From the NCBI GenBank assembly GCA_002344215.1, contig DDSV01000015.1, forward strand, positions 9,496-73,495: a stretch of 64,000 nt of DNA. The letters are read 5' to 3'. This DNA is from Akkermansiaceae bacterium UBA2381. GTDB lineage: Bacteria > Verrucomicrobiota > Verrucomicrobiia > Verrucomicrobiales > DEV007. The position numbers were made by a program, and so were the translations under genes. Below the pieces are notes generated by a model. The model ran no database searches and had not been told where the DNA came from. It saw nothing but the letters and a program-made list of their open reading frames with translations. Below are positions 9,227-18,523 of this stretch, piece by piece (positions within the stretch are counted from its first letter, which is position 1; every line of letters starts with the position of its first letter).

Positions 9227-11512
9227 ATGAGATTTACGAACGGGCTTTTTGCGAGACCGTCCGCGAGTGTTCTCGCGTTCATGGTGGTGTCGTGCTCTCT
9301 CGTCTTTTCCGTATTTTCGGCCCGTGCTCAAGAGGGGCTGAATCCCTCTGATATTTGGTATCGGGGGTTTCTTCTGGTGCAGTCTGCGCAGGAACTGGAG
9401 GCACAGGGGAAGTTCCTCGATGCCTTGAACAAACTCACGGAGGCAAAACCGCTCTACGATCACCTCGCGCAGCAGTTTCCCGATTTCCAGCCGGAGATCG
9501 TCAAGGAGCGCCGACATCTCATTGCTGAAAAGCGGGATGAGTTGAAGTCGTCCATGCGGGCTCCTCAGGCACCCGCCGGAGCGCCGTCCCCCGCCTTCTT
9601 ACCTCAGCCGCAACCCCTTCCGCAGTCGCCGGCGCCGGAAATGGCTTCAGGGCCCGCTCTTCCCGAAGAGGGCCATTCTTATTCTTCCCGGACGAGGGAC
9701 ATGGAGGTTGAAGAAAGCGAAGGGGAATTTGCCCTTCCAAGCTGGAACGACGGGGCCAGTCAGGCGCTCCCCCGGGTGAGTTCGGTTCCGGGAATGCCAA
9801 GGGTAGAAACCCGACACTCTTCTCCGTCGGTGGGCGCGATTGCGAATTCTCTTCACGAGGACCTTTCGCGGAAGGATTCGCTGATCAGCTGGCTCAATGA
9901 CGAGAATCAGAAGCTGCGCCGGGATCTTCAGCAGCAGGAGCAGCAACGTCAGCAGATTGCCGCCGAGCTCGGCAAAGCCCAGGCAAGCCGCGAGGAGTTG
10001 ATGCGTCAGATTAACACCTACCAGGGTGGACCCGGTGGAGCCGAGGCCCTGCAGAAAGTTTCCCAGTTGGAGGTGCTCCTCCGCGATGCCACCCAGCAGT
10101 TGCAGACGGCGCTGGACCGCAACGAACAACTCGTGGCCGCAATGGAGGACCGGGAGGCGGAAATGGGGAAGATGCGCGATCGCATCGCCGAGCTTGAGAA
10201 TGAGAGGGAGAATCTGGCCGAAGTCGTGCGCGGCGAGGGAAATGGAGGAACCGCCCTGAAGGAACTGATGGATCGCAATCGCAAGCTCACGGAACAGTTG
10301 GACCGCGCCGAGCAGCTTGCCTCCAGCCTCTCGGAGCTGAACAAAGAGAAAGACGATGATATCGCCTTGCTCAAAAGCGAGATCACCCGAATCAAAGTGG
10401 AGCGCGACCAGTTGCTGTCCGAGAACGCACGCCACCAGCAGAGCATCGAAGAACTGCAGGAGAAGCTTGAGTTGCTCTCCGACGGTCTCACGGCGGAAGA
10501 CAAACAGGCTCTCGCGAGTGCCAATCCAGTCGAGCGTCAGGAGAATGAACTCCTCCGTTCCATCGTCTTGAAACAGCTTCGCCGTCAGGCCCAGATGAAG
10601 CAGGCGAAGGAATTGCTCCTCAAGCAGTTGGATAAAGTCGGGGCGAGATCGGACGAGTTGATGAGCCTCGTTGAGGACATGGTCAGAGGATCCCAGTTGA
10701 GCGACGAGGAGAAGTCACTTTTCAAAGCGCCCCAGTTTGCGGAGATCATCGAGGCATCAGCCGCTTCTGTTTCCATGCCGGGAGCAGTCGCTGAAGCGGA
10801 CCCGGTGGTTGAAACGCCCGCAGCTGAGACTGGTGCTCCCGTGATGTCTGCGACCCTGGTGGCGGCAGGTACGGCGCCCGCACCGGGTGGCCCGGACGGG
10901 GTGGTGCAGAATCAGAAACTTACCGTCGAACTTTCACAGATCGACAAGGCGGCGCGCCTCGATTTTAAAGAAGGACGATTCAGCGAAGCGGAAGCCGGAT
11001 TTCTCGACTACCTGCGCTACCTCCCCCGGAACGTTCCCTGCCTCTGCAATCTCGGGGTGCTCAAGATCTCGATGAAGAATTATTCCGAGGCGGAATACTA
11101 TCTCGAGAAGGCACTCGCAATCGACTCAACCTCAGGATTGGCGAACTACCTCCTGGGGCGCACCTATTTCCTTCAGGACAAAATCGACGAGGCCCTCTCG
11201 AAGCTTGAGACCGGTTTGACCTATGATCCCCAGAACGCGAAGGCACACAACTGTGTCGGGGTAATCTCGACGCGCAAAGGGTGGGTGAGTCGCGCCGAGC
11301 GCGCTTTTACGAACGCGGTTTCAATTGATCCGGACTACGGCGACGCTCATTTCAACCTCGCCGTCCTCCACGCCACAAAGGACGAGCCGAATCCCAAGGA
11401 GGCCGAGAAACATTATTTCCGGGCCCTCCACCTCGGAGTGCCGCGCGATGCGTCGATCGAGGGATTCCTGAAAGAATACGAAGAGGCCGGCGTCTCGGTG
11501 GGGATGCGCTGA
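9227..11512 (+). CDS. Secreted coiled-coil and TPR protein
   Basis: 761 residues from the ATG at 9227, which places a signal peptide directly at the N-terminus (hydrophobic stretch about 14-33, likely cut after SARAQ). The frame extends upstream to 9137, but that start would bury the signal. After about 180 residues with a Pro/Ala-rich linker comes a long coiled coil (about 225-490, repeated QQEQQRQQIAAEL-like heptads). The C-terminal 180 residues are tetratricopeptide repeats, for example AEYYLEKALAIDSTSGLANYLLGRTYF and SRAERAFTNAVSIDPDYGDAHFNLA (both quoted in part by family pattern). It is probably a periplasmic or outer-membrane-associated scaffold. No enzymatic domain is visible. Confidence 0.85.
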   Translation: MRFTNGLFARPSASVLAFMVVSCSLVFSVFSARAQEGLNPSDIWYRGFLLVQSAQELEAQGKFLDALNKLTEAKPLYDHLAQQFPDFQPEIVKERRHLIAEKRDELKSSMRAPQAPAGAPSPAFLPQPQPLPQSPAPEMASGPALPEEGHSYSSRTRDMEVEESEGEFALPSWNDGASQALPRVSSVPGMPRVETRHSSPSVGAIANSLHEDLSRKDSLISWLNDENQKLRRDLQQQEQQRQQIAAELGKAQASREELMRQINTYQGGPGGAEALQKVSQLEVLLRDATQQLQTALDRNEQLVAAMEDREAEMGKMRDRIAELENERENLAEVVRGEGNGGTALKELMDRNRKLTEQLDRAEQLASSLSELNKEKDDDIALLKSEITRIKVERDQLLSENARHQQSIEELQEKLELLSDGLTAEDKQALASANPVERQENELLRSIVLKQLRRQAQMKQAKELLLKQLDKVGARSDELMSLVEDMVRGSQLSDEEKSLFKAPQFAEIIEASAASVSMPGAVAEADPVVETPAAETGAPVMSATLVAAGTAPAPGGPDGVVQNQKLTVELSQIDKAARLDFKEGRFSEAEAGFLDYLRYLPRNVPCLCNLGVLKISMKNYSEAEYYLEKALAIDSTSGLANYLLGRTYFLQDKIDEALSKLETGLTYDPQNAKAHNCVGVISTRKGWVSRAERAFTNAVSIDPDYGDAHFNLAVLHATKDEPNPKEAEKHYFRALHLGVPRDASIEGFLKEYEEAGVSVGMR

Positions 11513-11528
11513 TCCCGCTGCCCTGCGT

Positions 11529-11786
11529 TTATGGGGCGATATTGTGTTTGTTGAAGAATGCCTGCATTTCTTCGACCCCGAAATCGGCCAGCATGAGGTC
11601 TCCGTACGTCAGAGTCGGCGCACAGCTCTGACCGGAAAGCTCACGCATCTCCTGATACATGGCGGGATCGGCAATGACGTCGATTTCCTTGAAAGAGAAT
11701 CCATCCTTTTTCAGGTAGGCAATTGCATCGACGCACCAGGGGCAGCCCGGTTTGATGTAGACTTTGAGTTCAGGTTCTTCGGCCAT
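11529..11786 (-). CDS. Glutaredoxin-like protein
   Basis: 85 residues, the size of a minimal glutaredoxin. The thioredoxin-fold start VYIKPGCPWCVDAIAYL carries a CPWC active site, and the cis-proline segment reads CAPTLTYGDL near residue 60. The last part (FGVEEMQAFF) matches the final helix of the fold. It should work as a cytoplasmic thiol-disulfide exchanger, or possibly as an arsenate- or nucleotide-reductase partner; the substrate is not shown. The stop lies 17 bases from the convergent TPR gene, and the start is 16 bases after the TraB/GumN gene on the same strand, so the two are probably co-transcribed. Confidence 0.85.
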   Translation of the reverse strand: MAEEPELKVYIKPGCPWCVDAIAYLKKDGFSFKEIDVIADPAMYQEMRELSGQSCAPTLTYGDLMLADFGVEEMQAFFNKHNIAP

Positions 11787-11802
11787 CGGTCAAAATCGGG
11801 GT

Positions 11803-12684
11803 TCACTCGGCATTTGCAAGCTGCAAGACCTCGTATCCCTTCTCTTCGAGCAGATCGACGACACTGTCTTCTCCCACAAGATGGGCTGCTCCGACGAGAA
11901 ACATCACATCGCGGTCGGAGGCGAGGTGTTTTTCGATTTCGGGAATCCAGTTGCGGTTGCGCTCGGTGAGAAGCACTTCGCGAATCTTCGGGTCGGAATC
12001 AGTTTGCTCTACGATGAGTTCGTTCAGTTCCGCGACGCGGCCGGAACGCCAGGCGGAAATGAGTGAATTCAGGGCTTCGGCCCCTTCATCCACCTCATCG
12101 AGCGCTTCATTGATCAGCTTCTCGAGGACCTCGTCGCCGAAGCTGCTGAAGCGGGACATCTGATACTCGACGGTCTCAAGACCGCGGCTGGGTTTTCCGT
12201 CTTCGACGCATTTCAGATAGTATTGAGTCTCCAATCCCAGTTCCGGCCTTGCTCCATGTCGGGTTGCTTCGAGAGATCCCATCATCATGTAAACCATGCC
12301 GGGTGTGAAACGGTCGAAGTCAGAACGTCCCATTTTGGACAGCACGAGATAGTCGCGAAGACGATCCATCGTTGCCGGGCTCAATTTTTCACTCAGATGC
12401 TGGCCTTCCGGGAGTAATCCCAATCGGCGGATCTGAGCCCCCATGGCGGGATTGCTCATGACCGCCATATCAATTTCGAAGACCAGCTCCTCGGCTTCAT
12501 CATAGACACGGTCGAAAGTCGGAGGCACCGGCATGTCCTGTTCACGTAGGAGGTGAACCGATCCGGCGAGGAAGACGGTGGAGTCGGCATCGGAAATCTT
12601 CCAGATTGGCGCCATTCCCGGCTCCTCGGCCACGGATAGAGAGAGGAGCATGAAGGTGAAGCCACTCAGGACACGAAGTTGCAT
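11803..12684 (-). CDS. TraB/GumN family secreted protein
   Basis: 293 residues from the ATG at 12684, which gives a signal peptide (MQLRVLSGFTFMLLSLSVA). The frame begins 15 codons earlier, but that would precede the signal. The family landmarks are present in order: VFLAGSVHLL (GxxH motif), GLETQ, LLTERNRNW and MFLVGAAHLVG. TraB/GumN (Tiki-like) proteins have a two-fold EreA-like core with conserved His and Glu residues, and some eukaryotic relatives are metalloproteases. Bacterial function is not established. The gene is divergent from the VCBS propeller gene, with about 100 bases between the starts. Confidence 0.85.
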   Translation of the reverse strand: MQLRVLSGFTFMLLSLSVAEEPGMAPIWKISDADSTVFLAGSVHLLREQDMPVPPTFDRVYDEAEELVFEIDMAVMSNPAMGAQIRRLGLLPEGQHLSEKLSPATMDRLRDYLVLSKMGRSDFDRFTPGMVYMMMGSLEATRHGARPELGLETQYYLKCVEDGKPSRGLETVEYQMSRFSSFGDEVLEKLINEALDEVDEGAEALNSLISAWRSGRVAELNELIVEQTDSDPKIREVLLTERNRNWIPEIEKHLASDRDVMFLVGAAHLVGEDSVVDLLEEKGYEVLQLANAE

Positions 12685-12785
12685 GGGAGTATCGGGGGTT
12701 GGATTGCGTGATCCCATCAGGGGTGACATTTCTTCCGGAAGGTGCTCTTATTGAAAGGGATCAACACCCGTTCAACCAGCCTGAA

Positions 12786-13922
12786 ATGAAAAACCTTTCC
12801 ATTCTCTACCCTGCTTTTCTGTTCTCGATGGTACACGCGCTTGAGGCGGCGGATTGGGAAAAGCAGGTCGTGATGGAGAAGGGGCACAACAACACGGCCG
12901 TCGCGGCCGATTACAACAGCGACGGGAAGATGGATGTCATCACGAGCTACGCGGGCCGTGTCAGCCTTTTTACGGCACCCGCCTGGACAGAGACGATTTT
13001 GCATCGATTCCCGAAGCTCAACGCGACCTGTATCCACAGCGAGACCCTCGATGTTGATGGAGACGGCGACACCGACTGGGTCGGGAGTGAGGCCTGGGGG
13101 AAGCCATTCTGGCTCGAGAATCCGGGTGACGGCTCCGGCGCCTGGGCGGCGAGGATCGTTGATCACGACATCAAAGGCATCCACTGCCTGCTCAAAGCCG
13201 ATGTCGATAAAGACGGGAATGAGGACATCATCATCAATAACTTTGAACCCGACGGAGTTCTCGCTGATTCCATTGCCTGGTTCCGGGTTCCGAAGCAACC
13301 GGCAAAGGCGGACCGGTGGGAGCGCTTTGTTTTTGCCGACAAGGATGCACGCGGCGGGAGCCACTACTTCGGTTTCGGGGATATCGACGGCGACGGCTGG
13401 GGCGAAATCGCGGTCGGAGCGAAGGGCAAGCCCTTTGCCGACGGCGACTGGTTTGCCTATTGGCAAAATCCCGGTGCCGGGGCAGTCGAAAAGTCGTGGA
13501 AGAAGACGGTCCTCGCCGAAAATCAACTCGCCGCGACGAATATTCTTCCCGGTGATGTGAACGGTGATGGCAAAGTCGATTTCCTCGCCTCGCGGGGCCA
13601 TAGTGCCGGCATCCTCTGGCTCGAGGCGCCGGACTGGAAGATCCACGAGATCGACCCCGATCTGAAGTCTCCCCACAGCCTCGTTTTTTCCGATCTCGAT
13701 GGAGATGGCGATCTCGACGGAGCGTCCTGCGGGTATGAGAGCAAGGTCCTCGCAATCTACTGGAATGACGGGAAAGGGAAGTTCACTAAGGAAGTTCTCG
13801 ACGAAAATCAGGAGTCCTACGACCTCCGTGCCCTCGACATGGACGGCGACGGCGACCTCGACCTGCTCAATGCGGGGCGCGCGAGCGGAAATGTTGCCTG
13901 GTATCGCAACCCGGCGAAGTGA
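12786..13922 (+). CDS. Secreted VCBS/FG-GAP repeat beta-propeller protein
   Basis: 378 residues from the ATG at 12786, giving a signal peptide ending near MVHALEAA. Seven calcium-loop motifs of the D-x-D-x-D-G type are spaced along the chain: DYNSDGKMD, DVDGDGDTD, DVDKDGNED, DIDGDGWGE, DVNGDGKVD, DLDGDGDLD and DMDGDGDLD. That fits a seven-bladed propeller with one Ca2+ site per blade. Such proteins are abundant in Verrucomicrobiota and Planctomycetota, exported, and thought to bind carbohydrates or other surfaces. No catalytic domain is fused. It ends 6 bases from the convergent amidotransferase gene. Confidence 0.88.
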   Translation: MKNLSILYPAFLFSMVHALEAADWEKQVVMEKGHNNTAVAADYNSDGKMDVITSYAGRVSLFTAPAWTETILHRFPKLNATCIHSETLDVDGDGDTDWVGSEAWGKPFWLENPGDGSGAWAARIVDHDIKGIHCLLKADVDKDGNEDIIINNFEPDGVLADSIAWFRVPKQPAKADRWERFVFADKDARGGSHYFGFGDIDGDGWGEIAVGAKGKPFADGDWFAYWQNPGAGAVEKSWKKTVLAENQLAATNILPGDVNGDGKVDFLASRGHSAGILWLEAPDWKIHEIDPDLKSPHSLVFSDLDGDGDLDGASCGYESKVLAIYWNDGKGKFTKEVLDENQESYDLRALDMDGDGDLDLLNAGRASGNVAWYRNPAK

Positions 13923-13928
13923 GCCTCC

Positions 13929-14492
<564 letters not shown>

Positions 14493-14622
14493 GCAGCGCG
14501 AATGTATTTCGGCGATGCTTGACGGTCAAACGGAAGCGGGACCAATTGCGGGAGGCGCGGGGATTGATTCCTGAGCGGAAATAGGGCAAAGTCATCCCTG
14601 TCTGACTCTTGATCGGACCCTC

Positions 14623-17091
14623 TTGATCGCCCCTCGCCACGTTTTCACCCGCCCCCTGTTGAATCCTCCCAGTCTATCCCGGCGCTGCCTGCCTTCTTTT
14701 GTCGCCGTTCTGGTGGCGGCGGCGGGCACGCTTTCGCTGGCGGGAAAAGAGATCATGCGAAAGGATAAACTGACCGAGATCGACGCAGCGATAGGCGAGG
14801 CGATTAAAAAGGCGGAAATCCCGGGGGCCGTGCTGTGGTTCGAGTCTGCCGGGGAAGTCTACCTCAAGGCTTATGGCAATCGGCTGGTCTCGCCCGGTTC
14901 CGAGGTCATGACGACCGACACCCTTTTTGATGTGGCAAGCCTGACCAAGGTCATGGCCACGACTCCGGCCATTTTACACCTGATTGAGGAGGGGCGGATT
15001 TCACTCGATGATCCGGTCTCAAAACACCTTCCGGAGTTCCTCTCCGGAGGAGTTCGGCCCGAGGTGGAGGATCCTCTCGTCACGGCCGCTGATCGAAAAC
15101 TGATCACGATTCGTCATCTCATTACCCATCAAAGTGGCCTGCCTCCGGGAATATTTCTCTCCGAGGCGGATTTCCGGGGTTACTCCGAAGGGGTGCGCCG
15201 CGCCGCGACGGTCGGCCTTATTGAGCGGCCCGGAACCCGGTTTCGCTACAGTGATGTGAACTTCATTCTTCTCGGAGAGATCGTTCGTCGGGTCTCGGGG
15301 CAGGGCCTCGACCAGTATGTTCAGGATCAGTTTTATACTCCGCTCGGCATGACGGAGACCCGATTCCTCCCTGATGAGTCGAACCGCGGACGGATTGCCC
15401 CGACGATGATGGTGGAAGGGTACGGGCTCTTGCGTGGCGAGGTTCATGACCCCACGGCCCGCCGTATGGAGGGAGTCGCGGGACACGCCGGCTTGTTTTC
15501 CTCCGCAAAGGATGTGGCGACCTTTGTCAGGTTCTTTCTCAACCAGGGCACCCTCGGGGGGACTGCCGCCTTGAAAGCGGAATCAGTCAAACTCGCCACC
15601 ACCAATCAGCTTCCGGAATCTCTGGGGGTGGAGCGTGGACTCGGCTGGGACATCGGATCCTCCTTTGCCAGCCAGCGGGGCGAGAAGTTTCCGAAGAGTG
15701 GCTACGGTCACACCGGTTGGACCGGCACCTCAATCTGGGTGGACCCGGCTTCGGAGAGTTTTGTCATTCTCCTCGCCAACCGGAATCATCCCAGTGAAGC
15801 GGGGATCATCAAGCCGCTGAGGACGAAGGTGGGAACCCTCGCGGCCGAGGCGGTCGGATACACGAAGCCAATCCCTCTTACGGTCAATGTCACCGGGCTT
15901 GGGGATGACACCTTTGCCCGTGAATCAGGAGCTGCCGGCGATCCCGCGGGTGTTCTCAACGGCATCGACGTGCTCGAGCGGGACGGGTTCAAACCGCTCG
16001 CGGGAATGAAGATCGGACTGATCACCAATCAGACCGGAGTGAATCGTCAACGGCGTTCGACCATCGATCTGCTTGCCAACGCGGCGAACGTCGAGCTGAA
16101 GGCACTCTTTTCCCCCGAGCACGGGATCCGGGGGGTGATCGATGCGGATTCCATCGACGATGAGATTGACTCCGCAACCGGGCTGCCTGTCTACAGCCTC
16201 TACAAATCCGAAGGGCGCAAACCAACGAGCGAGCAGTTAAAGGGGCTCGATGCGCTTGTCTTTGATATCCAGGACATCGGTTGTCGCTTTTACACTTATG
16301 TCTCGACGATGGGGCTGGCGCTCAAGGCGGCGAAAGAGGCGGGGATCAAATTTGTCGTCCTCGACCGCGTCAATCCGATTGGAGGCATCGTCGTTGACGG
16401 GCCGATCCGGAAAGGGGAGGGGAACGATTTTGTCGCCTTTCATGAGATCCCGGTGCAGCACGGCATGACGGCCGGGGAACTCGCGCGGATGTTTAACCAG
16501 GAGCGAAAGGTGGGAGCGGATTTGACGGTGATTCCGGTGGAGGGCTGGGTTCCCTCGATGCGGTTTGACGAGACGGGTCTCCCCTGGGTCAATCCCTCTC
16601 CCAACATGCGCAGCCTCACCCAGGCGATGCTCTACCCCGGAGTCGGGCTGGTCGAATTCACGAACCTTTCAGTCGGGCGCGGAACGGCCACGCCCTTCGA
16701 GCATGTCGGAGCCCCCTGGGTGCACGACGGGCGCCTCGCCCAGCTTCTGAATGAGGAGGGAATTCCCGGAATCGACTTTCTCCCGACCCGCTTTACTCCC
16801 GACGCCAGCGTCAGCGAAGGTGAAGACTGTGCTGGCGTGCGTTTTTTTATCACGGATCGCGACCGGCTGAGGCCCCTCGATCTCGGGATCGCCATCATGA
16901 GGAATGTTCACTCGCAGTATGAGGGCACCTTCAACCTGGAGGAGAAAGGCAATATCCTCCTCCGCGACCCCGAAACCCTGGACCTGATTCTCCGCGGGGC
17001 CACCCTCGAAGAGATCCGTGAGGCCTGGCAGCCCGGCCTCAATGAGTTCTTGAAACGGCGCGAGGCGTTCCTACTTTATCCGAGGAATTGA
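14623..17091 (+). CDS. Serine hydrolase (class C beta-lactamase fold) fused to a DUF1343 / NamZ-type exo-muramidase
   Basis: 822 residues. I chose the TTG at 14623 because it supplies a signal peptide (hydrophobic about 24-40); the first ATG (14755) would leave none. Residues 45-410 are a serine beta-lactamase-like hydrolase with S106-x-x-K109 (SLTK), Y209-x-D (YSD) and H363-T-G, the three family motifs. Residues 455-822 are DUF1343, the exo-beta-N-acetylmuramidase NamZ family: IGLITNQTGVNR, LFSPEHGIRG, VFDIQDIGCRFYTY, GLPWVNPSPNM. Together they suggest cell-wall turnover or degradation in the periplasm. One half may trim peptide or ester groups, while the other removes terminal MurNAc. The stop is directly followed by the start of queH. 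Confidence 0.9.
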   Translation: MIAPRHVFTRPLLNPPSLSRRCLPSFVAVLVAAAGTLSLAGKEIMRKDKLTEIDAAIGEAIKKAEIPGAVLWFESAGEVYLKAYGNRLVSPGSEVMTTDTLFDVASLTKVMATTPAILHLIEEGRISLDDPVSKHLPEFLSGGVRPEVEDPLVTAADRKLITIRHLITHQSGLPPGIFLSEADFRGYSEGVRRAATVGLIERPGTRFRYSDVNFILLGEIVRRVSGQGLDQYVQDQFYTPLGMTETRFLPDESNRGRIAPTMMVEGYGLLRGEVHDPTARRMEGVAGHAGLFSSAKDVATFVRFFLNQGTLGGTAALKAESVKLATTNQLPESLGVERGLGWDIGSSFASQRGEKFPKSGYGHTGWTGTSIWVDPASESFVILLANRNHPSEAGIIKPLRTKVGTLAAEAVGYTKPIPLTVNVTGLGDDTFARESGAAGDPAGVLNGIDVLERDGFKPLAGMKIGLITNQTGVNRQRRSTIDLLANAANVELKALFSPEHGIRGVIDADSIDDEIDSATGLPVYSLYKSEGRKPTSEQLKGLDALVFDIQDIGCRFYTYVSTMGLALKAAKEAGIKFVVLDRVNPIGGIVVDGPIRKGEGNDFVAFHEIPVQHGMTAGELARMFNQERKVGADLTVIPVEGWVPSMRFDETGLPWVNPSPNMRSLTQAMLYPGVGLVEFTNLSVGRGTATPFEHVGAPWVHDGRLAQLLNEEGIPGIDFLPTRFTPDASVSEGEDCAGVRFFITDRDRLRPLDLGIAIMRNVHSQYEGTFNLEEKGNILLRDPETLDLILRGATLEEIREAWQPGLNEFLKRREAFLLYPRN

Positions 17092-17835
17092 TTGAATCAG
17101 GCATCCATCATGGGCAGGCGATCACAGGACGGGACAAACAAGGCAGAGAATGACTCGTCGAGGTATTCCGCCGACAACTACGAGCGCCCTGAACTCGAGA
17201 CTCCGAACGATTCAAAGCGAATTCTCATGCACTCCTGCTGTGCTCCCTGCGCCGCCGAGGTCATGGACGCCCTCGCCGCTTCGAAGATCGAGACCACCAT
17301 CTTTTTCTACAATCCTAACATTCATCCCAGGGACGAGTACGAGATCCGGAAGGAGGAGAACATCCGCTACGCCGAAAAGCTGGGGATGGCTTTTGTAGAC
17401 TGGGATTACAACGTCAAAGACTGGTTCGACCGCACCAAGGGGATGGAATGGGAGCCGGAGCGCGGAGTTCGTTGCACCGCCTGCTTCGACATGCGCTTTG
17501 AGGTGACGGCGGACTATGCGGCGGAGCATGGATTTGATCTGATCTCCAGCACCCTCGGAATCTCGCGCTGGAAGAATATGGATCAGATCAACGGGTGCGG
17601 GGAGCGGGCGGCGGCCCGGTATCCCGGAATGACCTACTGGACCTTTAACTGGCGAAAAGAGGGTGGCGCCCAGCGGATGATCGAGATCTCGAAGCGGGAG
17701 GAATTCTACCAGCAGGAATATTGTGGCTGTGTCTACAGTCTGCGCGACACGAATGCCTGGCGGGAATCGAAGGAAAGACCCAAGATCAAACGTCTCGTGA
17801 AGTTTTACGGGCGGGATGCCGTGGTGGAGGATTGA
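17092..17835 (+). CDS. queH: Epoxyqueuosine reductase QueH
   Basis: 247 residues from a TTG that follows the previous stop with no gap; an ATG at 17110 is an alternative start. QueH (DUF208) performs the last step of queuosine synthesis, reducing epoxyqueuosine in tRNA with an iron-sulfur cluster, and replaces QueG in many bacteria. The family cysteines are present: HSCCAPC near residues 48-53, CTACFDMR near 128 and CGC near 206. The motif FYNPNIHP and SRWKNMDQIN also match. The zero-base junction suggests translational coupling to the serine hydrolase-NamZ gene, although the functions are unrelated. Confidence 0.92.
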   Translation: MNQASIMGRRSQDGTNKAENDSSRYSADNYERPELETPNDSKRILMHSCCAPCAAEVMDALAASKIETTIFFYNPNIHPRDEYEIRKEENIRYAEKLGMAFVDWDYNVKDWFDRTKGMEWEPERGVRCTACFDMRFEVTADYAAEHGFDLISSTLGISRWKNMDQINGCGERAAARYPGMTYWTFNWRKEGGAQRMIEISKREEFYQQEYCGCVYSLRDTNAWRESKERPKIKRLVKFYGRDAVVED

Positions 17836-17960
17836 CCGGGGGTGGATTTCGCCCTTGAAAAAAGCGCCTAAGCGGGGAAACTACACGCCCGCGCGATTTG
17901 CTAACCGGACTCGGCAGTTCGCGCGTTTCCAGATTTCCGCATTCTCTGCGGACCAACTTT

Positions 17961-18050
17961 GGAGGGATGGCTGAGCCCGGTTTAAGGCGCTCGATTCGAA
18001 ATCGAGTGTAGAGCAATCTACCGTGGGTTCGAATCCCACTCCCTCCGCCA
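17961..18050 (+). tRNA. tRNA-Ser (anticodon CGA)
   Basis: A 90-base cloverleaf with the CCA end encoded. The acceptor arms GGAGGGA (17961-17967) and TCCCTCC pair fully. The anticodon stem CTCGA/TCGAG closes the loop TTCGAAA with anticodon CGA (codon UCG). A long variable arm and the T-loop GGTTCGAATCC are typical of tRNA-Ser. The 3' part is the left border of the restriction-modification island. Confidence 0.95.
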
Positions 18051-18096
18051 TCTGCTTTCCAGGGGACCGAGCGAAGCCGGTCCCCTGGAAAGCAGA
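18051..18096. repeat. Perfect 18-bp inverted repeat directly after the tRNA CCA end
   Basis: The arms 18051-18068 (starts TCTGCTTTCC) and 18079-18096 are exact reverse complements, with a 10-base loop GAGCGAAGCC. Counting the last A of the tRNA and base 18097, the stem is 19 bp. No T-run follows, so a simple terminator is unlikely. It may be a tRNA-processing or recombination feature. Confidence 0.85.
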
Positions 18097-18121
18097 TATG
18101 CAGAGGAAGGGTTTGAACGCC

Positions 18122-18156
18122 GTTCGACTCGAAGCGAGCCTTGGCGAGCGGAGAGA
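18122..18156 (+). repeat. 35-bp direct repeat, copy 1 (copy 2 at 18245-18279)
   Basis: The 35 bases beginning GTTCGACTCGAAGCGAGCC occur again at 18245-18279 with a single difference (T at 18141, C in copy 2). Each copy lies between a T-arm-like piece (GGGTTTGAA at about 18108, GGGTTCGAA at about 18216) and an AATCCCAC piece like the 3' half of the tRNA. The blocks therefore look like degenerate tRNA 3'-end units with an insert. Confidence 0.85.
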
Positions 18157-18177
18157 GACGGAGGCGAAGCCAAAGTC

Positions 18178-18196
18178 AATCCCACTCCCTCCGCCA
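18178..18196 (+). repeat. Exact 19-bp copy of the tRNA-Ser 3' end (putative attachment-site remnant)
   Basis: AATCCCACTCCCTCCGCCA is identical to tRNA bases 18032-18050, including CCA, and lies 146 bases downstream. Direct repeats of a tRNA 3' end are the usual trace of site-specific integration, or of tandem tRNA-end duplication. Confidence 0.8.
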
Positions 18197-18523
18197 TTGG
18201 ACTTGTCCGGGGACTCGGGTTCGAAGCGGTAACCGCCGTGGACAGTTCGACTCGAAGCGAGCCCTGGCGAGCGGAGAGATCGGCGAAGCCGATAATCCCA
18301 CCTTCGGTCGAGTACCCCTGGCTGAGTTCAGCGAGTAAGGGTCACAAAGTAGGGACCGGGTGACTTATATCGTTGTTCATCCGGACAGGTGTGTCTGTTC
18401 AGGATGTGCTTTAACTCACCTTGATCTTGGCACGAGTGCCTTCGCAGAGGATTTAGTCGATAATCACGATGTGAGATTGACCTTTAGGGTCGTTGAATCG
18501 ATTCGCGAGGCTGCGCAGCGTCA
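18197..18523. other. Gene-poor spacer between the tRNA repeats and the island genes
   Basis: It contains the second 35-bp repeat (18245-18279) and a third AATCCCAC-like piece at about 18293. From 18360 to 18527 there is a 55-codon plus-strand frame with a GTG start (VTYIVVHPDRCVCSGC...), vaguely like the start of a small ferredoxin but without a full cluster motif. I see no convincing gene here; a decayed fragment is possible. Confidence 0.4.

Noticed and set aside
18051..18096. Hairpin after the tRNA as a rho-independent terminator
   Set aside because: The stem is strong but no T-run follows on either strand, so it is listed as an inverted repeat instead.
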